From positions 1 to 64,000 of the forward strand of contig NZ_RQXV01000012.1 of assembly GCF_003858655.1 (NCBI RefSeq): 64,000 nt of DNA. Reading direction: 5' to 3'. The notes under the pieces are model-generated. The model was not told the DNA's origin. It was given only the letters and a program-made list of their open reading frames with translations, and did not search any database. Positions within the stretch are counted from its first letter, which is position 1, and every line of letters starts with the position of its first letter. A program made the translations under genes and the position numbers. Positions 39,982 to 49,860 of the stretch are shown here, piece after piece. This DNA comes from Amphritea balenae (GTDB lineage Bacteria; Pseudomonadota; Gammaproteobacteria; Pseudomonadales; Balneatricaceae).

Positions 39982-40239
39982 TTAAGCGGATTCTACAGTG
40001 ATGTATTTACGCTTTTGCGGGCCTTTAACAACAAACTTAACAACACCGTCTGCCTTAGCAAACAAAGTGTGGTCTTTGCCGATACCTACGTTTTCACCAG
40101 CGTGGAACTTAGTACCGCGCTGACGAACCAGGATGTTACCTGCAAGAACTGCCTGACCACCGAAGCGCTTAACACCTAAGCGTTTCGACTCGGAATCGCG
40201 ACCGTTACGCGTACTACCTGCTGCCTTCTTATGAGCCAT
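39982..40239 (-). CDS. rpmA: Ribosomal protein L27
   Basis: L27 lies near the peptidyl-transferase centre. The 85-residue protein begins [16 protein letters not shown] and has the conserved [10 protein letters not shown] and [13 protein letters not shown]. It follows rplU by 24 bases in the conserved rplU-rpmA order. No N-terminal extension like that of Firmicutes is present. Confidence 0.98.
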   Translation of the reverse strand: MAHKKAAGSTRNGRDSESKRLGVKRFGGQAVLAGNILVRQRGTKFHAGENVGIGKDHTLFAKADGVVKFVVKGPQKRKYITVESA

Positions 40240-40263
40240 TTTTCACTCTCCTATCAAACAGTC

Positions 40264-40575
40264 TTAGGCGTTGATGCCTGTGATTTTAACTTCGGTGTAA
40301 TGCTGACGGTGACCCATCTGCTTCATGTGGTGCTTACGACGCTTGAACTTCATGATATGAACTTTCTTAGCGCGACCATGGCTAACAACCTCAGCTGTAA
40401 CCTTGGCACCTTCAACTACTGGCGCGCCGATTTTAACATCATCGCCATTAGCTACCAGCAAAACACGATCAAACTCAACGTTAGAACCAGCTTCTACAGC
40501 CAGCTTTTCCAGTTTTAGCGTATGACCTTCCTGAACTCGGTATTGCTTACCGCCGCTCACAATTACTGCGTACAT
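40264..40575 (-). CDS. rplU: Ribosomal protein L21
   Basis: L21 binds 23S rRNA in the 50S subunit. The 103-residue protein shows [17 protein letters not shown] at the N-terminus and [16 protein letters not shown] near the C-terminus, as in the family. It is the first gene of rplU-rpmA-obgE-proB with a leader of about 98 bases. Confidence 0.98.
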   Translation of the reverse strand: MYAVIVSGGKQYRVQEGHTLKLEKLAVEAGSNVEFDRVLLVANGDDVKIGAPVVEGAKVTAEVVSHGRAKKVHIMKFKRRKHHMKQMGHRQHYTEVKITGINA

Positions 40576-40680
40576 TTTAATCTCCAGTTTAAAACCCAGC
40601 CTGCTACTAAGAATAAGACGCCTACTTTTAATGGTTGAACCATATGGTAGGGAGCGAATTTGGATGGGTTAGGGCGCGAG

Positions 40681-40709
40681 ATTATATAGAAACAGTTGTC
40701 CTGACTCAA
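40681..40709 (-). promoter_or_regulatory. rplU-rpmA promoter
   Basis: On the minus strand TTGAGT (40704-40709), 17 bases, and a perfect -10 TATAAT (40681-40686) are followed by CTCGCGCC. The discriminator is identical to that of the rpsM promoter. It is divergent from the ispB promoter. Confidence 0.85.
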
Positions 40710-40737
40710 GTACAAACACAGATATAGTTCTACTTTC

Positions 40738-40766
40738 TTGACACCCGGATACGCACCCCCTAGCAT
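40738..40766 (+). promoter_or_regulatory. ispB promoter
   Basis: A perfect -35 TTGACA (40738-40743), 17 bases and -10 TAGCAT (40761-40766) predict a start near 40773. This excludes the in-frame upstream starts at 40738 and 40765 and sets the ispB start at 40804. Confidence 0.8.
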
Positions 40767-40803
40767 GCGCCATACATTTTCAGAGAGACAGTACTCAGTT
40801 CCC

Positions 40804-41772
40804 ATGCTGCCACATCAGTTAAATCCAATCATCGAGCCGCAATTTGAAGCGGTAAACGACTATATAATCAACCACTTACACTCAGGTGTACCTTTGGTTG
40901 AAAAAATCGGTCATTACATCGTCGAAAGTGGCGGCAAACGTATCCGTCCTTTATTAGTATTACTGGCGGCTAATGCAGCAGGCTATAAAGGCGAGCATCA
41001 TATCTCGCTGGCAGCGGTTATTGAGTTTATTCATACCGCAACCCTGCTACATGATGACGTTGTGGATAACTCCGACCTGCGGCGCGGCAACGATACCGCC
41101 AACGCAAAATGGGGCAACGCCCCCAGCGTCCTGGTGGGTGACTTCCTATATTCCCGTGCGTTTCAGATCATGGTTGAAATTCGCAACATGGAGATTATGG
41201 AAGTTATCTCCAATGCAACCAACATCATCGCTGAAGGCGAAGTACTGCAGTTGCTGAATGCCAAAAACCCGGACACCACAGAAGATGCTTACATGCAGGT
41301 AATTCTGGGGAAAACAGCAATGCTGTTTGAAGCCGCCACCGAAGCCGGCGCTATTTTGTCCGGTGCAGAAAAAGAACAGCAAGAAGCCCTGCGTCTTTAT
41401 GGCCGCCACATAGGTATCGCTTTCCAGATCATTGATGATGTGATGGATTACCTGAGCACAGCAGAAGAGATGGGCAAGAATGTTGGCGATGACCTTGCCG
41501 AAGGCAAAGCAACCCTGCCATTGATCCATGCGATGCGTGAAGGCAATGAAGAACAACGCCAGCTGATTCGCCAGGCTATTCGCAAAGGCGGCCTGGAAGA
41601 CCTGCAACCCATTATGGATATCGTTCACGCAACAGGCTCTATCGATTACTCTCGCAACACTGCATATGCAGAAGCGGATAAAGCCATTAAAGTACTGGAT
41701 GCACTGCCCGACTCATCCTTTAAAACCACACTGATTCAGCTAGCAGATCTGGCCGTTAAGCGTAAAAGCTAA
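40804..41772 (+). CDS. ispB: Polyprenyl diphosphate synthase IspB
   Basis: IspB makes the all-trans polyprenyl diphosphate side chain of ubiquinone and menaquinone. The 322-residue protein has the first Asp-rich motif in LLHDDVVDNSD and the second in FQIIDDVMDYL, with GGKRIRPLLVLLAA at the N-terminus. Length and N-terminus agree with E. coli IspB (323). The ATG at 40804 is the first usable start after the promoter. The chain length (C40 or C45) cannot be read from sequence alone. It is divergent from rplU, the usual place. Confidence 0.95.
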   Translation: MLPHQLNPIIEPQFEAVNDYIINHLHSGVPLVEKIGHYIVESGGKRIRPLLVLLAANAAGYKGEHHISLAAVIEFIHTATLLHDDVVDNSDLRRGNDTANAKWGNAPSVLVGDFLYSRAFQIMVEIRNMEIMEVISNATNIIAEGEVLQLLNAKNPDTTEDAYMQVILGKTAMLFEAATEAGAILSGAEKEQQEALRLYGRHIGIAFQIIDDVMDYLSTAEEMGKNVGDDLAEGKATLPLIHAMREGNEEQRQLIRQAIRKGGLEDLQPIMDIVHATGSIDYSRNTAYAEADKAIKVLDALPDSSFKTTLIQLADLAVKRKS

Positions 41773-41790
41773 ACAGCTGACAGCAGCAAT

Positions 41791-41824
41791 AAAAAACGCG
41801 CCCTGATCATGGCGCGTTTTTTTT
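41791..41824 (+). terminator. ispB terminator
   Basis: A stem AAAAAACGCGCC / GGCGCGTTTTTT with an eight-base loop and T-run lies about 20 bases after the ispB stop. It could also end tpm transcripts on the minus strand. Confidence 0.85.
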
Positions 41825-41853
41825 GTACGCTTAGTCATTAATTAGCGCTGAAT

Positions 41854-42483
41854 TTAACGATCGCGCAACAGATACACGCTTTCAATTTCCTGGCGCCCAC
41901 CACGACCTTCCATCTGCTCAGCCGCCAGCCGCTTAACGCTAAAGCGACCTTCATAAAGCGCTCGTACCTCGGTTTCAGATACCGAGAACGGTGGCCCTTC
42001 AGCCGATTCAAACTCCAGGGTTACCAACAACACTGACACCCCTGTTGGTAATTTCAGCTTTAACTCAGCCGCATATTGCTGACGCATCTCTGCAGGCAAA
42101 GCGATCAGTGCAGCACGGTCATAAACCCAGTTCACATTGTCATAACAACTCTCGGGCAACTTAAAAAAATCACCACACCAAAGCGCTAACCCATCAACTT
42201 CACGCACCGAGAAGTCAGCATTGCAGGCAACTGATACATCGACCCCTTGCGCACTAAAGAACTCATTACAGGCCAGTTCACTCAACTCCACCCCTATCAC
42301 GTCATGACCCTGTTCACGCAACCAAAGCATATCGAGACTCTTACCACATAGCGGCACCAACACCTGCCCCTTTCCAGAGGTTGTCATTTGTGACCAGTAA
42401 TTTTGTAAAAAAGGATTAACCCGATCAAGGTGAAAACCGATACGCCCGGTCTGCCAGCGCTCATGCCAAAATTCACTCTGCAT
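41854..42483 (-). CDS. tpm: Thiopurine S-methyltransferase
   Basis: TPMT-family enzymes methylate thiopurines and, in bacteria, selenium and tellurium compounds, using S-adenosylmethionine. The 209-residue protein shows WHERWQTGRIGFHLDRVNPFL and VLVPLCGKSLDMLWLREQGHDVIGVELS, both diagnostic. Length is typical. It stands alone between ispB and fabA; the natural substrate is unknown. Confidence 0.92.
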   Translation of the reverse strand: MQSEFWHERWQTGRIGFHLDRVNPFLQNYWSQMTTSGKGQVLVPLCGKSLDMLWLREQGHDVIGVELSELACNEFFSAQGVDVSVACNADFSVREVDGLALWCGDFFKLPESCYDNVNWVYDRAALIALPAEMRQQYAAELKLKLPTGVSVLLVTLEFESAEGPPFSVSETEVRALYEGRFSVKRLAAEQMEGRGGRQEIESVYLLRDR

Positions 42484-42570
42484 TGCTAAGAATCTCCGAA
42501 AAAATGCTGTTATCTACCGGAATTTTCCGTTTTTGATGACAGAAGTCGTGATACTGGCCGACTAACCCGG

Positions 42571-42576
42571 TATAAT
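42571..42576 (+). promoter_or_regulatory. Likely fabA -10 box
   Basis: A perfect TATAAT lies 44 bases before the fabA ATG. The -35 at 17-base spacing (GTGATA) is weak, suggesting an activator. No clear FadR or FabR site is recognised. Confidence 0.45.
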
Positions 42577-42619
42577 TGCCTGATATTTTGGCTAAAAAAA
42601 CAGTGGATATACAGCTCAA

Positions 42620-43135
42620 ATGACAAAACCTTCCTCATTTAATCGAGAAGAACTTCTTCAGTGCGGTAACGGCGAAATGTTTGGCGAGGGCAATGCCCGT
42701 CTGCCAGTTGGCAATATGCTGATGATGGACCGTATAACAATGATCACCGGCGAAGGCGGTAAATATGGCAAAGGCTATATTGAAGCTGAGTTGGATATCC
42801 ATCCTGACTTGTGGTTCTTCGACTGCCACTTCCCAACTGACCCGGTTATGCCTGGTTGTCTGGGACTTGACGCTATGTGGCAGATCGTAGGCTTCTATTT
42901 GGGCTGGCGTGGCAACAAAGGCCGCGGTCGTGCTCTGGGATCAGGCGAAGTTAAATTCACCGGTCAGATTCTGCCTACCGCAAAGAAAGTAACATACCGC
43001 ATCGACCTGTCACGCGTTATCGAACGCAAACTGGTAATGGGCATCGCTGATGGCTCCGTTTCCGTTGACGGCCGCGAGATCTACACTGCTAAAGATCTGC
43101 GTGTTGGTCTGTTCGTATCTACCGATAGCTTCTGA
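42620..43135 (+). CDS. fabA: 3-hydroxydecanoyl-ACP dehydratase/isomerase FabA
   Basis: FabA dehydrates 3-hydroxydecanoyl-ACP and isomerises the product to cis-3-decenoyl-ACP, the branch point to unsaturated fatty acids. The 171-residue hot-dog protein has the catalytic His in [21 protein letters not shown], with the active-site Asp of GLDAMWQ. It is co-oriented with fabB 70 bases downstream, the fabAB operon found in Pseudomonas-type bacteria. Confidence 0.97.
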   Translation: MTKPSSFNREELLQCGNGEMFGEGNARLPVGNMLMMDRITMITGEGGKYGKGYIEAELDIHPDLWFFDCHFPTDPVMPGCLGLDAMWQIVGFYLGWRGNKGRGRALGSGEVKFTGQILPTAKKVTYRIDLSRVIERKLVMGIADGSVSVDGREIYTAKDLRVGLFVSTDSF

Positions 43136-43205
43136 TCGAGTGCTGCCTGCCAGTCAGGCAGCTGATCAGCTGTACCGATCAAATAATTTTTAAAGAGGGC
43201 ATCCT

Positions 43206-44423
43206 ATGAGACGTGTCGTTGTTACCGGAATGGGCATCGTATCTTGCCTGGGCACAGACAAAGAAACCGTTTTGGATTCACTGCAACAGGGCCGTTCAGG
43301 CATCAAGTTTCAGGAAGAATACAAAGAAATGGGCTTTCGCAGCCAGGTAGCTGGTAGCGTTGATCTGGATTACACCAGCCTGATCGATCGTAAACTGGTT
43401 CGCTTTATGGGTGATGCTGCTGCATACGCTTACCTGTCTATGGATCAGGCGATCAAAGATGCTGGTCTGACAGAAGATCAGGTTTCCAATGTACGCACCG
43501 GCCTGATTGCAGGTTCTGGCGGCGCATCATCTGCTGATATCGTTGAAACAGCCGATATCCTGCGCACCAAAGGCGTACGTCGCGTAGGACCTTACCGCGT
43601 AACCCGCACTATGGGTAGTACGGTATCCGCTTGTCTGGCAACCCCTTTTAAGATCAAAGGCGTTAACTATTCCATCACCTCTGCCTGCGCTACCAGCGCC
43701 CACTGTATCGGCAATGCGATGGAACAGATTCAGCTAGGTAAACAGGACATCGTCTTTGCCGGCGGCGGCGAAGAACTACACTGGTCCCTGAGCGTCATGT
43801 TTGATGCGATGGGTGCTCTGTCCAGCAAATATAACGACACACCTGAAAAAGCATCCCGCGCTTACGATGCAAACCGTGACGGTTTCGTTATCGCTGGCGG
43901 CGGTGGCATGTTGGTACTGGAAGATCTGGAACACGCTCAGGCGCGTGGTGCCAAGATTTACGGTGAGCTGGTTGGCTACGGTGCTACATCAGATGGCTAC
44001 GACATGGTTGCTCCATCAGGCGAAGGCGCGCTGCGCTGCATGAAACAGGCGATGAGCACTGTTGATGGCAACATTGATTACATCAACTCTCACGGCACAT
44101 CGACTCCTGCTGGCGACATTCAGGAACTGAAGGCAATGAAAGAAACCTTCGGTGCAGATATGCCTCCGGTAAGCTCTACCAAGTCACTGACTGGCCACTC
44201 TCTGGGCGCCACTGGTGTTCAGGAAGCGATCTACAGCCTGCTGATGATGGAAAACAAGTTCATCTGTGCTTCAGCCAACGTAGAAGAACTGGACCCTGAA
44301 GCGCAAGGCCTGCCAATCGTAACTGAGCGAAAAGACAACGTTGACCTGCAACGTGTTATGTCTAACAGCTTCGGTTTCGGCGGCACTAACTCGACCCTGG
44401 TATTCCAGAAGTTCGAAGGCTGA
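43206..44423 (+). CDS. fabB: 3-oxoacyl-ACP synthase I FabB
   Basis: FabB elongates cis-3-decenoyl-ACP and is needed for unsaturated fatty acids. The 405-residue condensing enzyme has the active-site Cys in [11 protein letters not shown], and the two His in [11 protein letters not shown] and [12 protein letters not shown]. It works directly on the product of the neighbouring fabA. GAGG lies just upstream of the ATG. Confidence 0.97.
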   Translation: MRRVVVTGMGIVSCLGTDKETVLDSLQQGRSGIKFQEEYKEMGFRSQVAGSVDLDYTSLIDRKLVRFMGDAAAYAYLSMDQAIKDAGLTEDQVSNVRTGLIAGSGGASSADIVETADILRTKGVRRVGPYRVTRTMGSTVSACLATPFKIKGVNYSITSACATSAHCIGNAMEQIQLGKQDIVFAGGGEELHWSLSVMFDAMGALSSKYNDTPEKASRAYDANRDGFVIAGGGGMLVLEDLEHAQARGAKIYGELVGYGATSDGYDMVAPSGEGALRCMKQAMSTVDGNIDYINSHGTSTPAGDIQELKAMKETFGADMPPVSSTKSLTGHSLGATGVQEAIYSLLMMENKFICASANVEELDPEAQGLPIVTERKDNVDLQRVMSNSFGFGGTNSTLVFQKFEG

Positions 44424-44438
44424 TCCTCTAGCTAAAAT

Positions 44439-44466
44439 AAAAAACCCGCCAAATGGCGGGTTTTTT
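44439..44466 (+). terminator. fabAB terminator
   Basis: A perfect 12-bp stem (AAAAAACCCGCC and complement) with an AAAT loop and T-run follows fabB by 15 bases. It may also serve the convergent plsC-like operon. Confidence 0.9.
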
Positions 44467-44489
44467 ATTATCTGACTATTGGCAACAGA

Positions 44490-45287
44490 CTACTTATCAA
44501 CAACCTTAAGATCATACATCTGTGCTTCAAGCCAACCGACAGAATCGGTATGAATCTCATCAACACTTCGATCCACTGAAGCTACCGGCTTACCTACTCT
44601 GACCGTTATCGTACCCGGATACTTAACGTAACTCTTACCTGGCCAGAACAGACCCGCATCATGCGCCAAAGGCACCACCGCTACCTGGGCACTGGCAGCG
44701 AGCATCGCGCCACCTTTATTAAACTTACCCAACTTGCCTGTTTCAACCCGCGTGCCCTGAGGGAAAATAACCACATTAATATCATCTTCCAGACGCGCCT
44801 TACCCTCGGTTAGCAACTGCTTCAACGCCCCCCGACGCTTACTTCGATCCAGCGCGATCGGTTGCAACATCCCTAACGCCCAACCAAAGAAAGGTATCTT
44901 CAATAACTCCTTCTTTAAGACCGCACTTTGCGGACGAATCAGGGTTTGAAGGAACAATGTTTCCCACTCACTGGAGTGATTTGCCACCACCACGTAAGCA
45001 CCCTCTTTTGGCAAATTTTCACGACCTTCAATCCGATACTTTACGCCGCAACACAGCCGCAACCAAAACATGGAAAAGTAGTTCATCAGCGTGAATAACT
45101 TAAAGCGTGGTCGAAACGGCAGCGCCCAGCCAACCATCACACAGAAAGCGGCAAAGACCAGGGTAACCGGATAAAAGCCAATATAAAAAAGCGTCGCCCG
45201 AAGATACAACAAAGCAGAGGGTTTATTAGTCATAGCCTGATTACTTTCCTGTTCGACATTGGCTGCCGATTCTACAGAGGGCTTCAA
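44490..45287 (-). CDS. plsC: 1-acyl-sn-glycerol-3-phosphate acyltransferase (PlsC family)
   Basis: This membrane enzyme adds the second acyl chain to make phosphatidic acid. The 265-residue protein has N-terminal hydrophobic segments, the acyltransferase motif [10 protein letters not shown] (H-x4-E form), and [10 protein letters not shown]. These are the motifs of the PlsC family. Its ATG overlaps the moaC stop by four bases. A second acyltransferase lies two genes upstream in the same operon, so which one is the main PlsC is not certain. Confidence 0.88.
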   Translation of the reverse strand: MKPSVESAANVEQESNQAMTNKPSALLYLRATLFYIGFYPVTLVFAAFCVMVGWALPFRPRFKLFTLMNYFSMFWLRLCCGVKYRIEGRENLPKEGAYVVVANHSSEWETLFLQTLIRPQSAVLKKELLKIPFFGWALGMLQPIALDRSKRRGALKQLLTEGKARLEDDINVVIFPQGTRVETGKLGKFNKGGAMLAASAQVAVVPLAHDAGLFWPGKSYVKYPGTITVRVGKPVASVDRSVDEIHTDSVGWLEAQMYDLKVVDK

Positions 45288-45763
45288 GCGTCCACCTTGT
45301 AATGGCCACTCTTACCACCTTTCTTTTCTAACAGCTTCACATCGGAGATAATCATCCCCTTATCCACCGCTTTACACATATCATAGATAGTCAGTCCGGC
45401 AACCGATGCTGCCGTCAATGCTTCCATCTCTACGCCAGTCTGACCGGCAAGCTTACAGGTAGCGGTAATCAGCACCGTATTGCTCTCTTCCCGGGGCTCA
45501 AGCTCAACAGTTACTTTGCTCAACATCAGCGGATGGCACAATGGAATCAGATCAGAACAGCGTTTAGCCGCCTGAATACCTGCGATACGGGCAACTGCCA
45601 ATACATCACCCTTCTTATGCTCACCAGCGGTGATCATCTGCAGGGTTTCCGGCAGCATAGTCACAACCGCCTGGGCAACCGCTTCACGGGTAGTGACTGA
45701 TTTTTCAGACACATCCACCATGTTGGCGTGGCCATTTTCATCAATATGGGTCAGACGGCTCAT
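45284..45763 (-). CDS. moaC: Cyclic pyranopterin monophosphate synthase MoaC
   Basis: MoaC converts the MoaA product 3',8-cyclo-GTP to cPMP in molybdenum cofactor synthesis. The 159-residue protein has [20 protein letters not shown] and [27 protein letters not shown], the family signatures. Four-base overlaps join it to acyltransferase genes on both sides. moaA is upstream on the same strand, separated by the first acyltransferase. Confidence 0.97.
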   Translation of the reverse strand: MSRLTHIDENGHANMVDVSEKSVTTREAVAQAVVTMLPETLQMITAGEHKKGDVLAVARIAGIQAAKRCSDLIPLCHPLMLSKVTVELEPREESNTVLITATCKLAGQTGVEMEALTAASVAGLTIYDMCKAVDKGMIISDVKLLEKKGGKSGHYKVDA

Positions 45764-46884
45764 GCTGCCTCCTGTTGTCTGTTTTTATTAAGTACTGGAT
45801 TAGCATACATCTGCTGCAGAATTTCTGCTGCGGTGGCATCCAGACCTTCTACCCGGGATTCAAATGCCTGACGATCTGCATCAGAAATCTCAGCAGAATC
45901 TACACCTGCCGCTATCAGGTTTGACGGATGTAGATAGTAATTATTAATAATCTGACGATCGATCTCCACCGCCAGCTCATCGGGATTATCAATACCGGTA
46001 ATCACATCGCCAAAGGCCACATGCACATGCCCTTTCTCGCCAGTAATTCCTGCGACGATACTCTCGATGTCTTCAAACTGTGACTTCTCATAATTTCCAT
46101 CCTGCCGCTTTGCAGCTAGCTCAAGGGCTTTAGCCCGGTCACAGGGATCAAATTCATATGAGATAGATACGGGTACTATCTTAACCCGCTCCAGAAATTC
46201 CTCAAAAGAGCGCTGCTTACGGTGCGCCATATAAAACATTTTCAGAATCGCAGGATCGGTGACATCGTTACCGTCTTTGGCCCGCCCTTCTCGCTGCGCA
46301 ATCCAGATACTGGCTTCATCATGCACCAGAGAGTGATCGATATACGATGACAACTGCCCTAACGCCGTCAGTACGGCCCGACCTTTTGCCGAACGATTAA
46401 CGATAAAGCTTTTATTTAATCGCATCAGATCAGAAACATAGGGCTTACGCAGTAAGTTATCGCCGATAGCGATACGCAACGTATCCAGCTTATTCTGATA
46501 CATAACCCAGTTTACAAATGCAGGGTCCATCGCAATATCGCGATGATTGGAAACAAACAGATAAGCCTCATCAGGATCAAGATTTTCATAGCCTGTACAG
46601 CTCAACTTAGTTGTACTGCGGGCGATCATCTTCGACATATAGCCGGCAACCAGATTCTGGAAATCCTGGACACTTTCTATATCATCTGTTTTCTGTGCCA
46701 GAAAGATTCGCACCATCGGTTTAAGTAGCCAACCAAAGGCACTTGCCGTACGAGGAAACTGATAACGTGTAATCGCCGAAATCAGTTCGTCATCGCGAAT
46801 CAGCCGGTTCAGGACATCGCCCACTTCATTATCATGGTAAGGCCGGATGTTCTGATAAGGATCATTTACAGCACTGGCTGACAT
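45760..46884 (-). CDS. Predicted glycerophosphate-type acyltransferase
   Basis: This 374-residue protein has a PlsC-like acyltransferase domain with [12 protein letters not shown] (H-x4-D), followed by [13 protein letters not shown] in place of the usual FPEGTRS block, and [12 protein letters not shown]. It matches a family often annotated as glycerol acyltransferase in marine gammaproteobacteria. The substrate is unknown. It is coupled to moaC by a four-base overlap. Confidence 0.8.
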   Translation of the reverse strand: MSASAVNDPYQNIRPYHDNEVGDVLNRLIRDDELISAITRYQFPRTASAFGWLLKPMVRIFLAQKTDDIESVQDFQNLVAGYMSKMIARSTTKLSCTGYENLDPDEAYLFVSNHRDIAMDPAFVNWVMYQNKLDTLRIAIGDNLLRKPYVSDLMRLNKSFIVNRSAKGRAVLTALGQLSSYIDHSLVHDEASIWIAQREGRAKDGNDVTDPAILKMFYMAHRKQRSFEEFLERVKIVPVSISYEFDPCDRAKALELAAKRQDGNYEKSQFEDIESIVAGITGEKGHVHVAFGDVITGIDNPDELAVEIDRQIINNYYLHPSNLIAAGVDSAEISDADRQAFESRVEGLDATAAEILQQMYANPVLNKNRQQEAA

Positions 46885-46992
46885 TCTGCCTCCAAAGGCA
46901 CTAAGAAAAGCCGGTATTTTACAGGGAGAAGGGAATAATTTCAGCGCAGAATGATACTTTTTTGATTCAAAGTAAATTTTGACAAGGAATGA

Positions 46993-48018
46993 CTATCCAC
47001 CGGTCATATTCATAAAGCGAACAATCTGAGGTTGCTCTTCAGACAGATCAAAATGGTGCTGCTCGGGTTTCAGATCCATCGCCTGAATCATATGCTGTTT
47101 AAGTACTTCAATATTATCGGGATGATCACGCATCACCTGACGCAGATCCATCGAGTGCTCATTACCCAAACACAGCAGCAGCCGCCCCTCTACAGTCATC
47201 CGCACCCGATTACATTCACTACAAAAGTTATGACTATGGGGTGAGATAAAGCCAACCCGACTATCGCTGTCTGGCATCCGATAATAATGGGAAGGTCCAC
47301 CGGTTTTTTCAGTTGAATCAATCAGATCATAACGCTGGGATATAATCTGATGCAACTCATCACTTGAACAATAAGCTTCTTCCCGGTCATGCTCAGTAAT
47401 AGCTCCCAGCGGCATCTCTTCAATAAAGGTAATATCTACGCCCTTGTGCCGAGCAAACTCCACCAGGTCCAGTACTTCGTCATCGTTACGACCTTTTAGC
47501 ACTACAGCATTGAGCTTTATCCGCTCAAATCCTGCAGCTATCGCCGCATCAATACCCTCAAGCACCTGATTTAGCTTTCCGGTACGGGTTAAACGCTTAA
47601 ATTTGTCAGCCTGTAGACTATCCAGGCTTATATTCAGACGATCGACACCCAACCGCTTAAGATCGTTCGCCATGACCGGCAACTGAGAGCCATTAGTTGT
47701 TATTAACAGTTCAGCAGGCAGCTGCCCTAGCTGTTCGATCAGACCCAATATTCCTTTACGCACCAAAGGCTCGCCGCCGGTCAGGCGGATCTTGTTAACA
47801 CCCAGCTCAACAAACGCCCGGGAGACCTGATATAACTCCTCCAGTGACAATACTTCATTGCGCGGCAGAAACTGCATCTCTTCCGCCATACAGTAAACAC
47901 AACGAAAGTCGCAACGATCGGTTACAGAAAGACGAACATACTCAACCCGACGACCAAAGCGGTCGACCAGCTGGTCTGCCAAGTTATTTATATGGGTATC
48001 GGCATGGTTATCTTTCAT
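46993..48018 (-). CDS. moaA: GTP 3',8-cyclase MoaA
   Basis: MoaA is the radical SAM enzyme that starts molybdenum cofactor synthesis. The N-terminal cluster is in [13 protein letters not shown] (C-x3-C-x2-C), the second in [22 protein letters not shown], and the C-terminus ends in the required Gly-Gly. I place the start at the ATG at 48018; the longer frame uses TTG at 48036 with no ribosome site, and support for either is weak. It lies 108 bases before the acyltransferase-moaC operon. Confidence 0.95.
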   Translation of the reverse strand: MKDNHADTHINNLADQLVDRFGRRVEYVRLSVTDRCDFRCVYCMAEEMQFLPRNEVLSLEELYQVSRAFVELGVNKIRLTGGEPLVRKGILGLIEQLGQLPAELLITTNGSQLPVMANDLKRLGVDRLNISLDSLQADKFKRLTRTGKLNQVLEGIDAAIAAGFERIKLNAVVLKGRNDDEVLDLVEFARHKGVDITFIEEMPLGAITEHDREEAYCSSDELHQIISQRYDLIDSTEKTGGPSHYYRMPDSDSRVGFISPHSHNFCSECNRVRMTVEGRLLLCLGNEHSMDLRQVMRDHPDNIEVLKQHMIQAMDLKPEQHHFDLSEEQPQIVRFMNMTGG

Positions 48019-48109
48019 TTCAGAACTGGCATCCAAAAGCTATTTGAGCAAAAATATACCCGATCATTTTAATCGGTTATTCAACAAAAATTAAGTGAGT
48101 TTATCTACG

Positions 48110-48490
48110 ATGTATATGGTACTTAAGCATACCCATATGACCTGCGCCGCTATCAGCATTCTTTTTTTCTCAATAAGAGGTTACTGGATGCTAACGGATT
48201 CACATATTTTACAGCAACGCTGGGTCAGAATTCTGCCACACATCGTTGATACACTCCTGCTCGCTAGCGCCATCGCTCTGACTATTCTGCTCAGTCAGTA
48301 TCCCTTCAGCCAGAGCTGGCTGACGGCAAAACTATTTGCCCTGATCGCTTATATTCTACTGGGAACTATTGCGCTGAAACGCGGCAAAACCAAAGCCATG
48401 CGAATACTGGCGTTAATGCTGGCATTAACCACTGCAGGCTACATCGTATGGGTCGCCCTGAGCCATTATCCATGGCCCTGGCTGCTGTAA
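48110..48490 (+). CDS. SirB2-family membrane protein
   Basis: This 126-residue protein has four hydrophobic segments. It begins MYMVLKHTHMTCAAISILFF with RGYWML, and has LPHIVDTLLLASAIALTILL, the pattern of the SirB family. The family name comes from an effect on Salmonella invasion gene expression, but its biochemical role is unknown. It is divergent from moaA, and no partner gene is evident. Confidence 0.85.
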   Translation: MYMVLKHTHMTCAAISILFFSIRGYWMLTDSHILQQRWVRILPHIVDTLLLASAIALTILLSQYPFSQSWLTAKLFALIAYILLGTIALKRGKTKAMRILALMLALTTAGYIVWVALSHYPWPWLL

Positions 48491-48522
48491 TACTAAGATA
48501 AAAACCGAATAGTAAAACACAC

Positions 48523-48545
48523 CACTGAGTCAGACCGACTCAGTG
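48523..48545. terminator. Hairpin at the convergent ends of the sirB2-like and rmlD-like genes
   Basis: A perfect 9-bp stem (CACTGAGTC and GACTCAGTG) with a five-base loop overlaps the stop of the rmlD-like gene. It lacks a clear T-run on either strand, so its role as terminator is uncertain. Confidence 0.4.
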
Positions 48546-49459
48546 AATTCTTCGTTCTGATACTGTTCACGAATCATCACAACCAGCTCACTGCGCCAGG
48601 GAATCTGACGAATGCCAAAGTTATTGAGCAATTTGGTGCACACCAGTACCGAAGATGCCGGGCGTTCTGCATCACTACAGAGTTCAGATGAGCTGATAGG
48701 TTTAAGCTCTTCAGCTTTAAGTTTTTCATACTGACTCGCCGCAGCCAGAACCGCTTCTGTAAACCCATAACGGGAGGTCACTTCAGCACCACAGTAATGA
48801 TAGGTACCCCAGTTTTCAGCACCGTTATGCAACTGCTTTAACATCGCCATGATGACACGCGCAATATCAGTTGCAGAAGTAGGACAACCACGCCGATCAT
48901 CTACAGCGCTGATACACTTCTGCTCCCGCGCTTGCTGCAGTGAGCGGCGCATATAGTTATCACCTACCGTACTGAACACCCAGCTAACCCGAAGAATCAC
49001 ATGCTGAGGTAAGGCGGTACGCAATCGCTCTTCACCCTGCCATTTAGTCTCGCCATACAATCCAAGCGGGCTGGCCTGATCTTCTTCGGTATAGCCACTT
49101 TCATAATGCCCATCAAATACATAATCAGAAGATAGATGAAACAGAGGTATAGAGAGGTCACCGCAAGCTAAGGCAAGATTTTCAACACCATCAGTATTCA
49201 GTGCCACACAGCGCTCAGACTGAGTCCCGGCCCGGTCAACGGTATTAAATCCAGTGGTATTGATCACGTAATCAGGCATATGCAAATCCAGCTGCCGCTG
49301 CACCTGTTCAGGGTCACTTATATCAAATTCATGATCAGTGAGCGCAACGACCGAAAAAAACGGATCCGTTACTGCTGCCTGATTAAGGAAATACCCGATC
49401 TGGCCATCAGCACCGGTAATTAATATCCTGGCCGGCGTGGTCAGAAAATCCTGCTCCAT
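48530..49459 (-). CDS. RmlD-like dTDP-4-dehydrorhamnose reductase family protein
   Basis: This 309-residue short-chain reductase has the nucleotide-binding start RILITGADGQIGYFL, the RmlD-like INTTGFNTVDRAGTQSE and YVFDG, and the catalytic YGETKWQGE with Tyr and Lys. It resembles RmlD, the last step of dTDP-rhamnose synthesis, but no rmlA, rmlB or rmlC is near it, so the sugar may differ. A MITE-like element ends 28 bases before its start. Confidence 0.85.
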   Translation of the reverse strand: MEQDFLTTPARILITGADGQIGYFLNQAAVTDPFFSVVALTDHEFDISDPEQVQRQLDLHMPDYVINTTGFNTVDRAGTQSERCVALNTDGVENLALACGDLSIPLFHLSSDYVFDGHYESGYTEEDQASPLGLYGETKWQGEERLRTALPQHVILRVSWVFSTVGDNYMRRSLQQAREQKCISAVDDRRGCPTSATDIARVIMAMLKQLHNGAENWGTYHYCGAEVTSRYGFTEAVLAAASQYEKLKAEELKPISSSELCSDAERPASSVLVCTKLLNNFGIRQIPWRSELVVMIREQYQNEEFTESV

Positions 49460-49487
49460 TATTCAAAAACTCCAAATATTCAGACTA

Positions 49488-49752
49488 GGGAACCTGCGAA
49501 TAAGTCCCGGATTTTCTCTGTGGGCAATAAAACGGCTTGATGCGCGAAAGGCAGCGCAGTGGAATGACGAGTCCTTTTCAAGCTGCCAGACAAAGCAGAA
49601 AGTCGTTTTAGTGCCCACCCTACGGGGCTGTCAGAGCGACCCAAATTCTTCGTTAACAATTTTCGACAGGCAACCAGCATGCCTGCAATCGCTGCCTTGA
49701 ACTTGAATCGCTCTGAAAGCCAGAGGCGTTCGGGACTTGTTCGTAGGCTCCC
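49488..49752. mobile_element. MITE-like repeat, copy 2 (265 bp)
   Basis: The second copy of the repeat at 34836-35099, in opposite orientation. Terminal inverted repeats start GGGAACCTGCGAATAAGTCC and end with the imperfect complement (GGACTTGTTCGTAGGCTCCC). TA flanks the left side and AA the right. An internal open frame of about 114 codons on the minus strand reads through the element without resembling a known protein. It lies in the 401-base gap between the rmlD-like gene and ssb and may carry or displace the promoter of the former. Confidence 0.75.
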
Positions 49753-49812
49753 AAATCTCAACGATACCACAACCGCTAAGATTACCAATACGAAACCGCC
49801 CTTCAAACACAG

Positions 49813-49836
49813 AAAACCCCGCAATAGCGGGGTTTT
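49813..49836 (-). terminator. ssb terminator
   Basis: A perfect 10-bp stem (AAAACCCCGC and complement) with an AATA loop lies 24 bases past the ssb stop. Confidence 0.85.
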
Positions 49837-49860
49837 ATCAAAATCGATCTAAGCTATACC

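Noticed and set aside
49480-49824. 114-codon minus-strand frame across MITE copy 2
   Set aside because: No protein motif, and the frame is not preserved in the other copy; it follows the repeat and not a gene.
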